A stretch of DNA of 64,000 bases, taken from positions 134,345,681-134,409,680 of the forward strand of contig CM054116.1 in assembly GCA_028673005.1 (NCBI GenBank), given 5' to 3'. The position numbers and the translations under genes are program-made. This document shows, one piece after another, positions 1-12,029 of the stretch. The notes under the pieces were generated by a model. It ran no database searches and was not told the origin of the DNA. It saw only the letters and a program-made list of their open reading frames with translations. The DNA comes from Tanypteryx hageni (Eukaryota; Arthropoda; Insecta; Odonata; Petaluridae). Each line of letters starts with the position of its first letter. Positions within the stretch are counted from its first letter, which is position 1.

Positions 1-1025
1 GGTGGAGATATGATGTTGTATGTACTGGAATGTACACATAATAAAACAAGATAGGAAAGTGTACAGTGTATCACATATAGGTGCATTTCGTGTGACGGAG
101 TATTTGAAACTATACGATATAATTTGACCGAACACACACCATAAAACAGCAATACAGCATGACTCGATTATATCTTGTCTATTAAAAATTTCTCCTCCCC
201 CCTTAGTAGGTGCATCAATCAACATATTACGTAATTTTAATGACTAAATGCTGCAAAACAATATATTAGAAATGATTCCAGGGAAATATTCAATTTATAT
301 TTAGTGATTTATTTTCTAATCAATTATAATCAACCAAACAACCTAAAATTATTTAAAACATACCTCACTTGAGTTCAGTAGTTGTAATATTTAAATCAAT
401 TCCCTTCTGCTTATAAATCTGTCATGTACGCGTAAGGAAATTAAATGTATTTTGTAATTATAGTAGATCTTATTTACTTCAGTAACCAATAAGATTATTT
501 ACATTGACAAAAATTAGGTAGCTATGCATGAATTTTTCTGTTCAAAGCGAATTACGACTTTCTTGTTCAATTTTCTTGATAACTGCTTTTCCTACGATAA
601 AAATTTATAGGAAAAGAAATACTCTATGTTACTAGCTCTACAGATTTATTTTAAAATTATTTTAATTTGACCAAACATTTACGAAATAAAATGGAAAGTT
701 CATTTTTTGTCACCAGTAAAGTGGTACCTCTGATTGACTTACATGATTTTTTTGTGATTTTCTTATTGTCTTTGACTGTGTCCTTAATATCAAATTTCAT
801 AAAAATCCGTTTGGTAGAAGCCGAGAATGAACAAGCGGACAGACGAACAAACCGACACTAATAGGCGCTTAGGCTGGAAGCAAAACACGGCTAAAAATTA
901 GAAAAGTTTTTTAAAAATTTTAAGGCATTGCCTTTATCCAATTTACCATGAAATTTACTACGAGAAAATATAATAAGTTGAATGAGTCATCTATACTGAT
1001 TTTTTTACTAGCATTTACTTTGCTT
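1..1025. other. AT-rich non-coding DNA
   Basis: I see no convincing exon here. The longest open frame (667-861) has no recognisable domain and ordinary AT-rich composition. The sequence is probably intron or intergenic DNA upstream of the terminal exon at 2501. Confidence 0.4.
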
Positions 1026-2070
1026 GCAATCAGTTTGATCACAGTCAGGGGAGACCTCACTTCGCCTCCTCACTCATCACTTCCAACTGCGAAAATTTCC
1101 CTTTGTTCTTTGTAACTTGCCATTCTCTCCCAGCCAATTTTCTACACTATCTTCCTCTTGCTCATTGTCAATGTATGTTAGTACATCAACTTCTGTGCGA
1201 TCTTAAATATAATCATCACTATCGCTGTCTGAGGTAATACTATCCTCTGAGTCACTTTTCATTAACGCTTCCATCTCCATTTCCTGACTTGGTTCGCTTG
1301 ACCTTTTCCTACTCATTAATGCCATGATTATTTAATTCCTAAAAATTTACACTGCAAAACACAAAATTGCCTCTGCACAATGCGGAAGTTTCCTTCAGAC
1401 TAACTTCTTTATAGCAACACAAGATTATTTCTCCTGCAACCCTAGCATAAGAACCTATGTGCTCACTCCGAAATCATTTTCACTCAAGAAATAGCAGCAG
1501 ACATCGAAGTGGCTTATTTGTAAACAGACCTAGGGCATGTGCAGATGTTTCTATCTCTCTCACACTACTATATTGCTCTCAAGAAATGCTAAAGTAAGCA
1601 CAAGAACCTAAGAGCCGAACAGTAGTTCAGCTCTCCTCATCTTATAGCTCTCAATCCCTGACGCATAAGAAAAATCCAACGGATAGAGAAATCTGTGAGC
1701 AGATAAGCAGAGTCAAAAATCTCCTTTCAGTTTGCAGTAGCATTCGCGCTGAGATACAGTTCGTCTCAGCATTGGATAGGGGTTTTTTAGAAAATGCAAT
1801 TCCCATAGCTACGTGAAAAATCAGTCACAAAATTTAATGCATATTAAATGCTATAAGAAAGGCAATAAAAATTGCAAAATGATAATAAATAGATAGGCAA
1901 AAGGTTCCTCTTTTGAAATATATCAAGGTTATTTAGATTTTAGAAAATTTATCATGTCAAAAAAATAAAAAAGGTGAACGATGACTGCAACATACTGAGT
2001 ACATCAGTTGACGGCATATGAAGTTTGCCCCCCCCCCCCCTCACCCCGTACATCGCTCGACGTTGAGGGG
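1026..2070 (-). mobile_element. piggyBac-like element fragment (5' end and transposase N-terminus)
   Basis: Read on the minus strand, the segment begins at a TTAA (2071-2074) followed by CCCCTCAACGTCG, the form expected for a piggyBac-type end. About 750 bases further in, a frame from 1325 to 1203 starts MALMSRKRSSEPSQ and runs into an acidic Ser/Asp stretch (SDSEDSITSDSDSDD), as in the N-terminus of piggyBac transposases. After a stop the same frame continues with acidic sequence (NEQEEDSVENW) to about 1080. No catalytic domain or second end is visible, so this would be a truncated, broken copy. Assignment rests on the end sequence plus the acidic N-terminus only. Confidence 0.4.
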
Positions 2071-2500
2071 TTAAGGAAATGCTAAACCCGCAGGCTGCAT
2101 TCCATATTATGAACATATTCTGTACCCCAACTGCATAGAGTAGCAGATATTTTGGAAGTGCTGATTTAATAAATTTCTAAGATTATGCAAAAATATTTTA
2201 TAAGAAATACATTTGAGTGCATTTACTTTGTGGGTTACATGAGGTTCGCGAACCGTGTCTTTGAGTCCCCTGAGCTTTATCATTGACTCCCATCATTTGT
2301 GTTTGTATATGCAATCTCACTTTGGTAACTGATGATGGTGTTCTATGCCGAAACCAGGAAGCATTACTATTATAATAAAATCTTGTGGTTCCAAAATAGT
2401 GAAGTATTGTTATTTTCATGACATCATGAGCATGGGTTACCACAAAGTTACAGCTTTTTAGGTGTACTATATATTTAATGATTTCATTTATTTTTTTCAG

Positions 2501-2665
2501 GACGGTGAAGTTATTATTGAAAAATTTGTCAATGAAGTACTGGAACTTGAGAAAAAGAATTTAAGTGACAAAGAGCTTGCTATGGAAGTGTCCAGGTTAA
2601 AGAATGAAATAAAATCCAAAGAAAATCCATACATTCAAGCCATTATAAACTCTATTGGGGCATAG
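2501..2665 (+). CDS. terminal exon of an unrecognised gene
   Basis: A pyrimidine-rich acceptor (TTTTTTTCAG, ending at 2500) precedes an open frame of 54 codons ending in TAG at 2663-2665. The product begins DGEVIIEKFVNEVLELEKK and ends NPYIQAIINSIGA. It is charged and helical, probably coiled coil, with no cysteines. An AATAAA lies 23 bases after the stop, as expected for a 3'-terminal exon. Upstream exons must lie before the window or were not recognised. I cannot name the family. The acceptor, codon content and poly(A) signal together make a real exon likely. Confidence 0.6.
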   Translation, partial: DGEVIIEKFVNEVLELEKKNLSDKELAMEVSRLKNEIKSKENPYIQAIINSIGA

Positions 2666-2687
2666 TTTCCCAGCTTTTATATGTATG

Positions 2688-2693
2688 AATAAA
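2688..2693 (+). terminator. poly(A) signal AATAAA
   Basis: AATAAA lies 23 bases after the stop codon of the terminal exon ending at 2665 and is followed by an A-rich stretch. This is the likely 3' end-processing signal of that gene. Confidence 0.6.
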
Positions 2694-2699
2694 ATACAC

Positions 2700-5068
2700 A
2701 AAAAAATTTAAGTGATGTATTTCTGTCTCGTAATTTTTATTTTTACCATAAACCTACTTGAATCCAAGGAATCGACTAATTTTGCATAATCTTTGTAATT
2801 GCTATAGCTATTAAAGCAATCTTCCAATGTGATAATTTTATTGATCATGTGACATTCTGCAGATTCTTTCCCCATTAAAAACTTCTTACTCTTGTGAATT
2901 AGTACTATTTTTGTTTTTTTTTTTTCGGATTCCTGATAAAGGAAAAAATATAGATATTTAACAACTTGATAAATGGATGAATTGGTGGTGAGCCTCAAGA
3001 CTGACCAGAGAAACTGCCTCCTCCTCATACCTTGGATCTTCATTTGGCATTTACTCTGCCAATGATGGCCACTTTGACTTAGCGAATTTTTTAGGTTGGC
3101 TGGGAACCACTCTCTCGTAATAACATGGCGTCTTATGGGAAAATGGGACTTGCACTTCACGAATTTGCATTTCGCGTCAGTTTTCTGGAATCATTTATCT
3201 GCAAAGTTCAAAAAGGTGGTGCACTTATAAACCTAAGTATTGTGGTGAATTTTGTTATGTATTTTCATGCAGGAACATACAAAAATAATTTGTATATTTT
3301 TGTATAGAAAAATTTCCATTATCTCTCATATTGATAGCCAGTCATATAATCTATGCAGATGGCTCTTGTTATACACAGAGGTTGTGTTCCTGAAAATTGC
3401 CTTGTATATCAAATCTGCACAAAACGGGAAACTTATAACATGCAATAATAGGGGGTTGTGTTATTGAATGTGCAAGATTTCAACCTTTCAGGATTAAATC
3501 AATCATTAATACACTTACTTTTCATATATATTAACTCGAGGTTTATCAGAGTAGTCATTTTGACCGCTTTTTCTTTTCTGCTGGCCGCCATTTTCTTATC
3601 ATCAATCACACATGCCTGAATTTTTGTGACTTTTATTAATTAATTCTATCAATCTGCAAAAGTGAATATAGGGAACGTTAGATAAAGATCAATGGTACTA
3701 AGTAACTACACGCATTATTTTCTATATATAATTAGCTGAAGTATGGGTGGTAGATGATCTGGGTGCTTAGCTGCATGCACTTACAGCATATTGTGAAGAG
3801 AGTGGTAGAACTGCTCGGATAGGGAAAATACCGGTAAGAGCCGGATTTTCAATTGTTTGTTCCTGGCCACCTGTGGTAGGGATGTTAATGAGAAGAGTGA
3901 GAATTGATGTACATATACTATCACAGTCTACTACATTGTAGCTAAACAGCTTGTTGGAATTTCCAAGTTTTGACTCTGCCATTATTCGTTGGGCATTTCA
4001 ATTTTTGTTCTTTTTATAATGCGGAATTCCTACATGTTCGACTAGTTGGAGGGAAATGAGAAGTGAAGATGCAGTGTTTATGCATTCGTATCATGAAATC
4101 TCAAAATTTTATTGGTATTGAGTCTTTTCTAAAAATAAAGTTCAATATTTCTGCACATTTTGTTTGCTTGATGCATCTATAAATAAATAGGGAAAAAGTT
4201 TCCCAAAGACCGACTGAAGTCTCCAGAAAAAAATTGGAGGAAAGGGTAATGTTAATAAATTTCAAGGGCACTTCACTAACTTAAATTATTACTAGTAAAA
4301 GGGCTTGCATTCTGCAAGCATTTCAAATCAATTTGTTTATTTTAGATTATGAAATCTCATGCACAGTGATTCTGATGAGCTCTTGTGTCATACAAGGATG
4401 AATTGAAGCACTTCGTAAAACACTTGTGAAAACACACCAACCATATTCAGTGCAACCACACTGAAAAATTTCCCAAAAGAACATCTGTCACGTGATTGAA
4501 TAGTATTTATACGATCTAGATCAGGGGTTATCAAACTTTTTTCTTGCAGTCCAGTAAAATGAGAAAATATATTGCGGCCAACAAAAATTTAAATTCATAA
4601 ATTGCTACATATAAATTAATAATTTGTGAATCTGCGATACAAAATAGTATAAATCAATTAAATTTTTTGTACATAGTGTTCAAAAAGTAATATTTCATAC
4701 AAAGAATGTATGTGTTCTGCTAGTAAATCAGAAATGCATAACTGAATTTACATCTTAAAAATGAATCTTCATGTCATTGAATATGTACAGTACACTTGCC
4801 AGAAAATGGAATCATCCAAGAAGTGCGTGCAATTTAATATCAGAAAAATGAAATAATTAGTTCCTTTTCCAATGAGACTTGGCACTGATTTTATTTGGAA
4901 CTCATTAGATATTAATAAAAAACAGTATTTTGCTAATTACCACACTATTTATGCCAATAAGTTGTTAACTGGTGCCAGTGCCCACCATGACAGGAAAGCG
5001 GCGAGAAATGGAACTACAACGTCATATCTACATAATATGGTAATTTCAAAGTAAGGAGCAATATGTTG
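2700..5068. other. intergenic DNA with a hAT-like terminus near 4522
   Basis: No exon with good splice sites was found. At 4522 the sequence CAGGGGTTATCAAACTTTTT resembles the terminus of a non-autonomous hAT element; its partner end was not found. The short open frames (for example 2708-3160 minus and 4872-5054 plus) have no recognisable domains. Confidence 0.35.
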
Positions 5069-5070
5069 TA

Positions 5071-6506
5071 CAGTCACGAGCATAGATAATCTAAGTCTGA
5101 CTTTGCGATGGTGGCTGTTGACTCGACGATTCCGTAGGAGTTGAATGTAAACATACAGTATTCCAGTTGGAGGGTGTGAGGGTCAGGTCATGGTATACTA
5201 GGAGGGAGGAAAGGGTGCTGAGGGAGGTAAGATGGGTGAAGGAGAGAAGGTGGCTGAGGAAGGTCAAGTAATGTTATCCACGTGTCCTGTGGTTTGAAAC
5301 AACAAGCTTTCAGGACAACACCACGATGGCCTACAGTTCAGAGATTACCCAAGGTCTCATTCTGGGAAGCTGGGCGTCCCATATCTGACATCTCTAATGT
5401 CATTGGAATGGAAGAACATGTTGTAAGATACTAAATCTGTCGATTTCAAGAGGAGGGAGAGGAAGGCTTGAAAACTCGCTGAAAACCTGGACGGCCTAAA
5501 AAGATAACTGAAGTGGAAGATGAAATTTTTGAGGCAACTAAGAAGGAACCAGCTGAAAAAATTGACCAATGATTTCAGTCTTCGACTGGCCATCAAAATC
5601 TCCAGATCTCAATCCCATCGAGAATGTATGTGCTCTGGGACTGACTGAGAACCTCGACAGAAAAGAACAGCAGAGGCTCTTTCCAAACATGTTCAGGAAG
5701 TTTGTGACAGCATTAGGAGGGGGCCTGGCATTTTTCAGTCCACTGTGAATTCAATGAATGGAAGAGTGAATACTATTCTTGAGGGTTGGTGGACAGCATA
5801 TTATAAGACTGCTTTTTATTCAACAAGAATGAAGAAGAAAGGTGTTTATTTATTTAATGCAAATAACACATTAAAGCAAGTTATTTGGGCTTTTTAAATT
5901 TATTTATTACTTTATTAACTAAGAAGATTTTTTAATTTGTTAGCTAATTTCATCAAACCATCTAAAGAATTTTTTTGTAAGATTTGGAGGGACGAGTTAT
6001 TTTTGCTTTAATCACAACCACTGGAAGAAGAGTTTCTAGCCAAAAATTAGAAAGGTGGAACTCAGTATCTCACATGCGTATTATACATAACCAAAATAAG
6101 ATATTCTATTTATCAAGAATGCGATGAAAGCATAGTTTAAACACGTAATTTTAATCCAAGAAAATACCGCAACTATGAGAGAGTCATCTACTTAAACATT
6201 TTCATTTCTTTCCCTCCCTCTCCCCCCCCCCCCCCTATTGCGTCTTTGAATTTATCCAGGTAAACACATGAGAGACATGTTCGTTCCACTCTTAGCTTAA
6301 TATGTTCTCCCTACTTTCGGCCATTCTACTGTAAGACGTCGCATAGGATAGGGACGTTCGTCACCCACCTTACCTCCCTCAGCAACCTTCCCTCCCTCCT
6401 AGTATACCATGACCTGACCCTCATACCTCTTCCCACCCTCCAAATGGACTACGAGTCAACAGTCACCACCGCAAAGTCGGACTTAGATTATCTATGCTCG
6501 CGACTG
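5071..6506 (+). mobile_element. Tc1/mariner element with long terminal inverted repeats
   Basis: The ends are inverted repeats of roughly 170-180 bp (5071 to about 5250, and about 6335 to 6506). Both outer ends read CAGTC(A/G)CGAGCATAGATAATC. TA dinucleotides flank both sides (5069-5070 and 6507-6508), the Tc1/mariner target duplication. The interior carries the transposase remnant described separately. The copy is degenerate and presumably immobile. The long inverted repeats contain a purine-rich tract of AGGGAGG type. Confidence 0.85.
5320..5800 (+). pseudogene. Tc1-like transposase remnant
   Basis: Near 5575-5625 the plus strand encodes DWPSKSPDLNPIENV, the diagnostic block of Tc1 transposases just after the second catalytic Asp. 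C-terminal sequence follows (ENLDRKEQQRLFPNMFRKFV). The region before it, where the helix-turn-helix and first catalytic Asp should be, is broken by stops and frame changes, and the total length is well short of the roughly 340 residues of an intact protein. It is therefore a pseudogene inside the element with inverted repeats at 5071 and 6506. Confidence 0.8.
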
Positions 6507-7347
6507 TACTACGTAGTCATACTACATACAGTAGATCATCGATTATTCGGCAATCGATTATCCGACTTCCAACATTATCTGGCGGTCTTGGCCGATCCGG
6601 CGAAAGTTGCGAGTAAACGTCGATCTATACCTCACCGTAACGTGTCCGTACGGTGCCCGTTTCGTATCAGTGCCGTCCGTGCTCTGTCCGACACGGTATA
6701 TACACGTCGGCCGTGTCGTATCCGCATAATGTCCGTATTTTTTTTAGCACTACACTCGTCTGTATATTAGTTTCTTTTGCGCTCTAATGAAAAAAGTCTG
6801 CGTTTTCAACAAGAGAACTTGCAATGAATGTTTTGCTTTTGGACGAAGACGATGAAAGTAGCAACTTATCGATGATGAACGAAAATTCTATGAATACTTC
6901 AGAATGTTCCAGTATTCATTCAGCGTTCTATTAAACAAACCCCTATGATCGACGAAAGCAGGACACCAGAAATCAATTACACCGATAGAACAATTATCAG
7001 TTTGTCAGAGGTACCTATGTAAATAAAAAAATTGTATCTGTTTATAACATTCATTTATTTCTTAAATTATATGATTACACAAATGAGTAGATTCATTGAC
7101 TGTCTTGGTTAGCTAATTGTTCATAATATTCAACGTGTTCATGGAAATTGTATTATCATACTGGTATGCAGTTGAACCAAATGATTGTTGCTGCGTTCCT
7201 TGAGTTGTAGTTGAAAGTGCATTAATTAAAATTATGCATGAATTGCGGTGTGAGTGGCTGTATATTGGAGGGCGGTGATGTATGTCCAGTATTTGGTGAG
7301 GGAGATGGTATAGGAGTGAAGGAGTGAGGTGGATTGAATGACGATGA

Positions 7348-9099
7348 TTATTCTAAGATTGATATTTGTTTTTGATGTTCTAAAATCATTTCCATTTCAT
7401 ATTGTTGAACAATAGAAAAAATTTTAGTTTTTGCGACATTTAAATAATAAGGAGAGAATGTTTTTAGAGTTGGAGCGATGCCGGCCAAGAAGGCGTCGAC
7501 GGCATGTCCTTGTGGCCCTGTTTGGACTCGGGTACTGTTCTTTTCTAGGACATATTTCATTATAGTGGAGGCTTCTGTTTGCGGCTGTTGACGTTTCTGT
7601 CTTGGTTTCCCTGCAGTCTTTGTCGGCAACGATCGTTTTCGTGCTTGCTGCCTTTCACTCCGATCCTCATTGGCCTCATTTCTTGCCTCGACAATTTCTG
7701 TATTTGCGTCAACACTTCCAGTCTCTTGCAAAGTCGAAGTCTCTTCATCCTCTATTTTAAGGTTATCTTCCAGAGTAACGTTCGATATGGATCCCCTTTC
7801 TTGTAAATGAATGTCAAGAAAAGTTAAGACATCTGCATATTTGTATATTTTCACTTTACTTGTGGCTTGTCCAGATTTTGTGGTAATTCTTCTCCGTGAT
7901 TTCCGGTAATTGTCCCGAATGTTGCTCCATCTTGTTTTACAAAGATAACCTAAAAGAAAACATTCATTATAAATGTTTACTTAGAAAACACTCTATCTGT
8001 TTAATGTACTAAAACGGTATTTATTTTCTATTTCAGATTATAGGCAACGAAAACAATTTCGTTCAGTTACCAGGTTACCACCTTGGTTGTGCCCCAGTGT
8101 ATCAAATCGTATCAGTACCATGTAAAATAATGGTTGAAAATTGATGCCTGAGGTAATGCCTAAATCAAATGAAAATTGGAAAAAGATTGCTACGGAATTT
8201 TACAATCTTTGGAATTTCCCCAACTGTATTGGGGCATTGGATGGGAAACAAGCCCCTCCAAACAGTGGTTCGCTACTCTATAACTACAAGAAAACATTCT
8301 CGTTGGTGTTATTAGCTCTAGTTGATACGCACTATAACTTGATTGCTGTAGATGTTACGGTAAAACCAGCGACGGAGGTATTCTGACAAATTCTAACCTG
8401 GATAAAGCACGTGAAAGCAGGACATTATGTACCGCAAGATGGATTACTCCCTGGTACGAAGAATTATGCCCCACATGTTTTGTGGGGGATAAGGCATTCC
8501 CGCTCATTGTACCTCTTGATACCATATCCCGGTAAACAATTAGATGATGACCCTTAAAGGATTTACAACTATTGTTTGACTCGTGCAAGGAGGGTGGTGG
8601 AAAACGTTTTTGTAATTTTGTTTTAAAAAATTTCGAATTTATAACAGAAGGATACGATCAAACCTAGAAAACGTTGATTTCATTATACTAGCGACATATG
8701 ATTTGCATAATTATATTTAAAAAATACGACAGTACTAACATCTTCAATAATTCTACTGGTGATGTCACATCAACTCCATTATTTTTGGAAAATATACCAA
8801 TGCAAGGAGGGAACGCGATACAACAAGCATTCTGTGAGAAACATTCAAAGGATTTTTCAACTCGGGGTCAGGGTCTGTCTCATCGCAAGACGGTAAAATA
8901 TAGACACGCATACCTATTTGTAATATATTTTACATAACTGTGAAAAATAAATTGTTTGTTGTTCACCTGGTTTTTTCATTTCTTCGCCTATTTGTTTCCA
9001 AATTTTCTCCTTTAAGTTGGTATCAAGGTACTTAGGGTGCGATACATCATATAGCTCTTCATTTGATCGAACCATTTCTATAAGTTTCTCGTCATTCAT
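7348..9099 (-). CDS. MADF-BESS protein of a PIF/Harbinger element
   Basis: Two exons join in phase: 9099-8967 and 7949-7348, giving 244 residues. ATG at 9099 opens MNDEKLIEMVRSNEELYDVS, and the donor CCAG|GTGAAC and acceptor TTTTAG|GTTATC are good. Residues about 5-90 form a MADF (Myb/SANT-like) DNA-binding domain, with the conserved W in CKTRWSNIRDNYRKS. A basic and acidic linker with a KR-rich patch follows, then a BESS motif at about 197-231 (AFLAGIAPTLKTF...). In this superfamily such a partner protein binds the element ends and helps bring the transposase into the nucleus. The reading frame is uninterrupted although the adjacent transposase is broken. It could still supply other copies, or simply be recent. 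Confidence 0.8.
8036..8900 (+). pseudogene. broken HARBI1-like DDE transposase
   Basis: The open part at 8150-8386 contains FPNCIGALDGK, including the first catalytic Asp, then SGSLLYNYKKTFSLVLLALVD, which is diagnostic of Harbinger nucleases. Downstream blocks appear in shifted frames: VGDKAFPL near 8487 (second catalytic Asp region) and RARRVVENVF near 8584. The usual DxGxxGxxSDGG segment is degraded to DVTVKPATEVF and followed by a stop. Several frameshifts and stops make this a pseudogene. It lies head-to-head inside the same element as the intact MADF-BESS gene. Confidence 0.8.
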
Positions 9100-10293
9100 G
9101 TTGAAACTAGGAAAATAAGTAACTGTAAAACAGCAAATAGACAAATCACTAGCAATAACACCAGCAATTCAATAGTCAACGCAGCCCACTATTGTGAAGG
9201 CACTGTGCCGGATGTCACACACACATCACCGGTCCGACGGGAACAGTGCTGCCAGTGTCCGTGTCGCCACAGTGAAAACTTGAAAAATATCGTTGCCAAC
9301 GATATCGGAAAGTACGGCGCGGGCAGTGTCTGTCACCGGACGCCACTGCGACGGATACTTGTAAATATATTGGACATTATGAAAATCACTGTGCGGTCAC
9401 GGACGGCACTGATACGGAACGGACACAGTACGGTGAGGTGTAAATCGACCTTAAGTCAATCGAACAAAAAGGCGATCCTATCGATATCCTTCATACTTTG
9501 TCTTATTGAAAGAAATTGAAATATATTGCATTTCAGGCAAATGTGATATTTTCGGTTATCGTATCATCGGAAATCGAGTTACATTCGTTTGTCCGACAGT
9601 TAGGCGCTTGCAGTACTCGGAGGTGTATCGTTGTGGTTATTTCAGCTCGGGAGAAGAGGCTATCGCTCGGAGAAAAGAACAGGTGGTTTTTAAGAAGCGG
9701 CTGACTAAATTGGTGAAGCTAATTCTTTCGTGCTTCGTTGCATCACAACTCTTTGGATAAAAATACATTTTCTATCATTTATCGGATCATATCCGTTGTG
9801 TGGAGGGACGTTCAAACGTGTACCCGTGGACGAATAATTGGATTACCTACTATTAAAAAAAAACTGAATGAAGTCTGGTAAGTTTCCAATTATCTTATGG
9901 TTTTTCAGTGTATTTCAGTGCTGTAGTACAAATGATTTCAGTTAAGAATAAATTTTAAATACCTTTACCGGCAGATGATATTTTAAAGCCAATTTAAAAT
10001 TTATATCTACTATTTTTCTTTATCTTCTTCATTTTATATTTTCAATAAAAATTTAAATTTTCTGTTATTTTTTGTAAGGGCGGTCAAATTAAAAACAATG
10101 AGGGACACCGATTCCGATAACTCGACTAGTAACAGAAGTATTGTAAAAAGTGCCACGTGAAACAACATGATGGAGGGGTTAATCATAAAAATGAACTGAG
10201 GATTGTGAGATGTAATAATTCTATCATAAAATTCTTCGGATCTCAACAAGATATAGCAAATTCCGTACATTGTAACAAAGTTAGGCAGCGGAA

Positions 10294-12029
10294 TTGAATA
10301 ATGTATACCACAATGTTGTCCATGGTCTTTCTTATAGAACTTTAGATTTTAGCTCTAAAACTGCAGCTGTTACATTTCCAGATTCAAAAACTGCTGCAGA
10401 TATGCATCTTGGCAGAACTAAAGCATCAAGTCTTGTGTGTTCCGTTCTGGCTCCTCTTTCCATCGAACCATTGGTAAAAACTCATGGCAATGTTAAAATG
10501 TTTCCGTTGGTAATTAGAAATCATACTCTGACAGAAGGATTGAAACAGTTTTTACTAAACTATTTTGAAGATCCAAAAGAAGAATCGACTGATATTTTTA
10601 CCAGTATTAAAAATAAACTTCAGGAAAACAAATTGAAACTGTCAAATATCTCATCTTATTCGGCCGATAACGCAAACGTCAATTTTGGAAAGTTTAATTT
10701 GGTCTTCACATATCTAAGAAATGGAAATCAGAATATATTAGAAGCAAGATGTTCACAATTGTGCGAAATATGCGATCGGGAAATTGAGTTTTGATGTAGA
10801 AGGACTAGTCACAAAAATTTACAACTACTTTGGTAGCCATTAAAAAAGGACGAAAGAACTGAAAGAAATATTTGAATTTGTTGACTTGGAATATTTAAGG
10901 ATGTTATGCCATGTACCAACACGATGGCTCACTTTATACCCGATAATTGAAAACTTCTCAAATGTTTTCCGGCAATAAGGAGCTACTTTGTGTCGGCAGG
11001 TGAAGAATGCCCCCTTCAAATTTCCATTTATTTTTTTACAATGACGTCCTTAAATTATTTCATGAAACCGTCCTCAAACTAGAAAAGTCCGATATGACAT
11101 ATTTAGTTCTTTGAAACATAAATTAAATCAACGAATTTTGGATACATTTTCTGGAATAAAAATTTAATCTCCCGCCCGCGGACACCATGACGCGCACAAA
11201 GGTACGCTGTGGCACCCGCCGAAGTTTGTTCACGTGTCCACAGAATCTAGTAAGTACTAATCCAAAAATTAGTAATATTATAATACAAAATGTATATACA
11301 TATAATGTACCTATGCACGTACATATGTATTTATGACAAAACAAGTATCGCAGCTTATTTAAGTAATGTCATAAATTAATCTCATAATTTAAATTTGATT
11401 TATTGTTACATGGAAATTTTGATATCTTCCATACTATGTATTTTTAAGTTTAATAAAAAATGGTTTTGAAGAGTAAAATTAATGTTCCTACTAACAACAT
11501 TTAAAATAGATCATAAATATACACACAGCTACGAGCTGAGCAATAAGTGTTGAGCGTTGGGGGGAAGGGGTAAAAATATTGGCGGCCGCCACTTTCGCTT
11601 TTAGTCAAAGGCGCTTTTGCCAACATAATGGTTGAGAACCCCTGCTCTGAACTATATGAAAACTAGATTTGATTTCAGTGAAGATAATTACCTTTACCAC
11701 TTGCAACCACTAAAAACTCCAGCTAGAACTCGATATAGATATAATGTATGAAGAGTTTACAGAAATGAAACCTCTTTTACATAAAGTTCCAAACGAGATA
11801 TCATCATCTCTACTTGATATGGAATGGGCTATTAAAATCTTGCGAGAAAAATGCTAATTTTGTTAAACTGATGCAATTTGTTATGTCAATACCAGGTTCA
11901 AATGCAAATATGGAAAGAATATTTTCTTTATGTCGTAACACATGGACTAGGAACCGACTGTACATAAGCTCAGTAAAAGCAGAGCTGCAAGTGAAATGTA
12001 ACTTTGATTTTTCATGTAAGGACTTATAA
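10294..12029 (+). pseudogene. hAT transposase remnant
   Basis: The first open stretch (10294-10794) has the core of arthropod hAT transposases related to ZMYM/KIAA1586-like proteins: YRTLDFSSK, KTAADMHLGRTKASSL, HGNVKMFPLVIR and SYSADNANVNFGK. It continues in shifted frames with VPTRWLTLYPIIENF and IRSYFVSAGEECP to about 11105. After an insertion it resumes near 11645. The C-terminal dimerisation block lies at 11814-12029 (MQFVMSIPGSNANMERIFSL, then NRLYISSVKAELQVK). Stops, frame changes and the insertion make it non-functional. Confidence 0.8.
11110..11643. mobile_element. insertion with a hAT-like terminus inside the hAT gene
   Basis: The hAT reading frame is lost near 11105 and resumes near 11645. 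The right edge, read on the minus strand, is CAGGGGTTCTCAACCATTAT, a classic non-autonomous hAT terminus. The matching left end was not identified with confidence, so the left coordinate is set by where coding similarity stops. The interior is AT-rich with a small GC-rich patch at 11170-11240. Confidence 0.5.

Larger units (their letters stand above)
6617..9451. mobile_element. PIF/Harbinger transposon
   Basis: The ends are imperfect inverted repeats. Left A(C)GTCGATCTATACCTCACCG and right, reversed, A(G)GTCGATTTACACCTCACCG continue into shared GTGTCCGT and CGTATCAGTGCCGTCCGTG blocks. A TAA lies on each side (6614-6616 and 9452-9454), the 3-bp duplication typical of the superfamily. The 2,835-bp interior has the expected two genes on opposite strands: a broken DDE transposase (plus) and an intact MADF-BESS protein (minus). 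It sits inside a pogo-type MITE. Confidence 0.85.
6529..9852. mobile_element. pogo-type MITE, split by a Harbinger insertion
   Basis: The left end CAGTAGATCATCGATTATTC (from 6529, preceded by TA) matches the reversed right end TAGTAGGTAATCCAATTATTC (ending about 9852). The first outer base and the right-hand TA are diverged. Without the 2,835-bp PIF/Harbinger insertion (6617-9451) and its duplicated TAA, the element is only about 486 bp, so it is a non-autonomous MITE. Its interior shows no transposase. The family call (pogo/Tigger-like) is by end sequence only. Confidence 0.65.

Noticed and set aside
2028..2040. Poly(C) tract, and another near 6223-6236
   Set aside because: Simple mononucleotide runs with no further structure.
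6444..6770. 108-codon plus-strand open frame
   Set aside because: It spans the end of the Tc1 inverted repeat, the MITE end and the Harbinger end, so it is a chance frame across three transposon borders.
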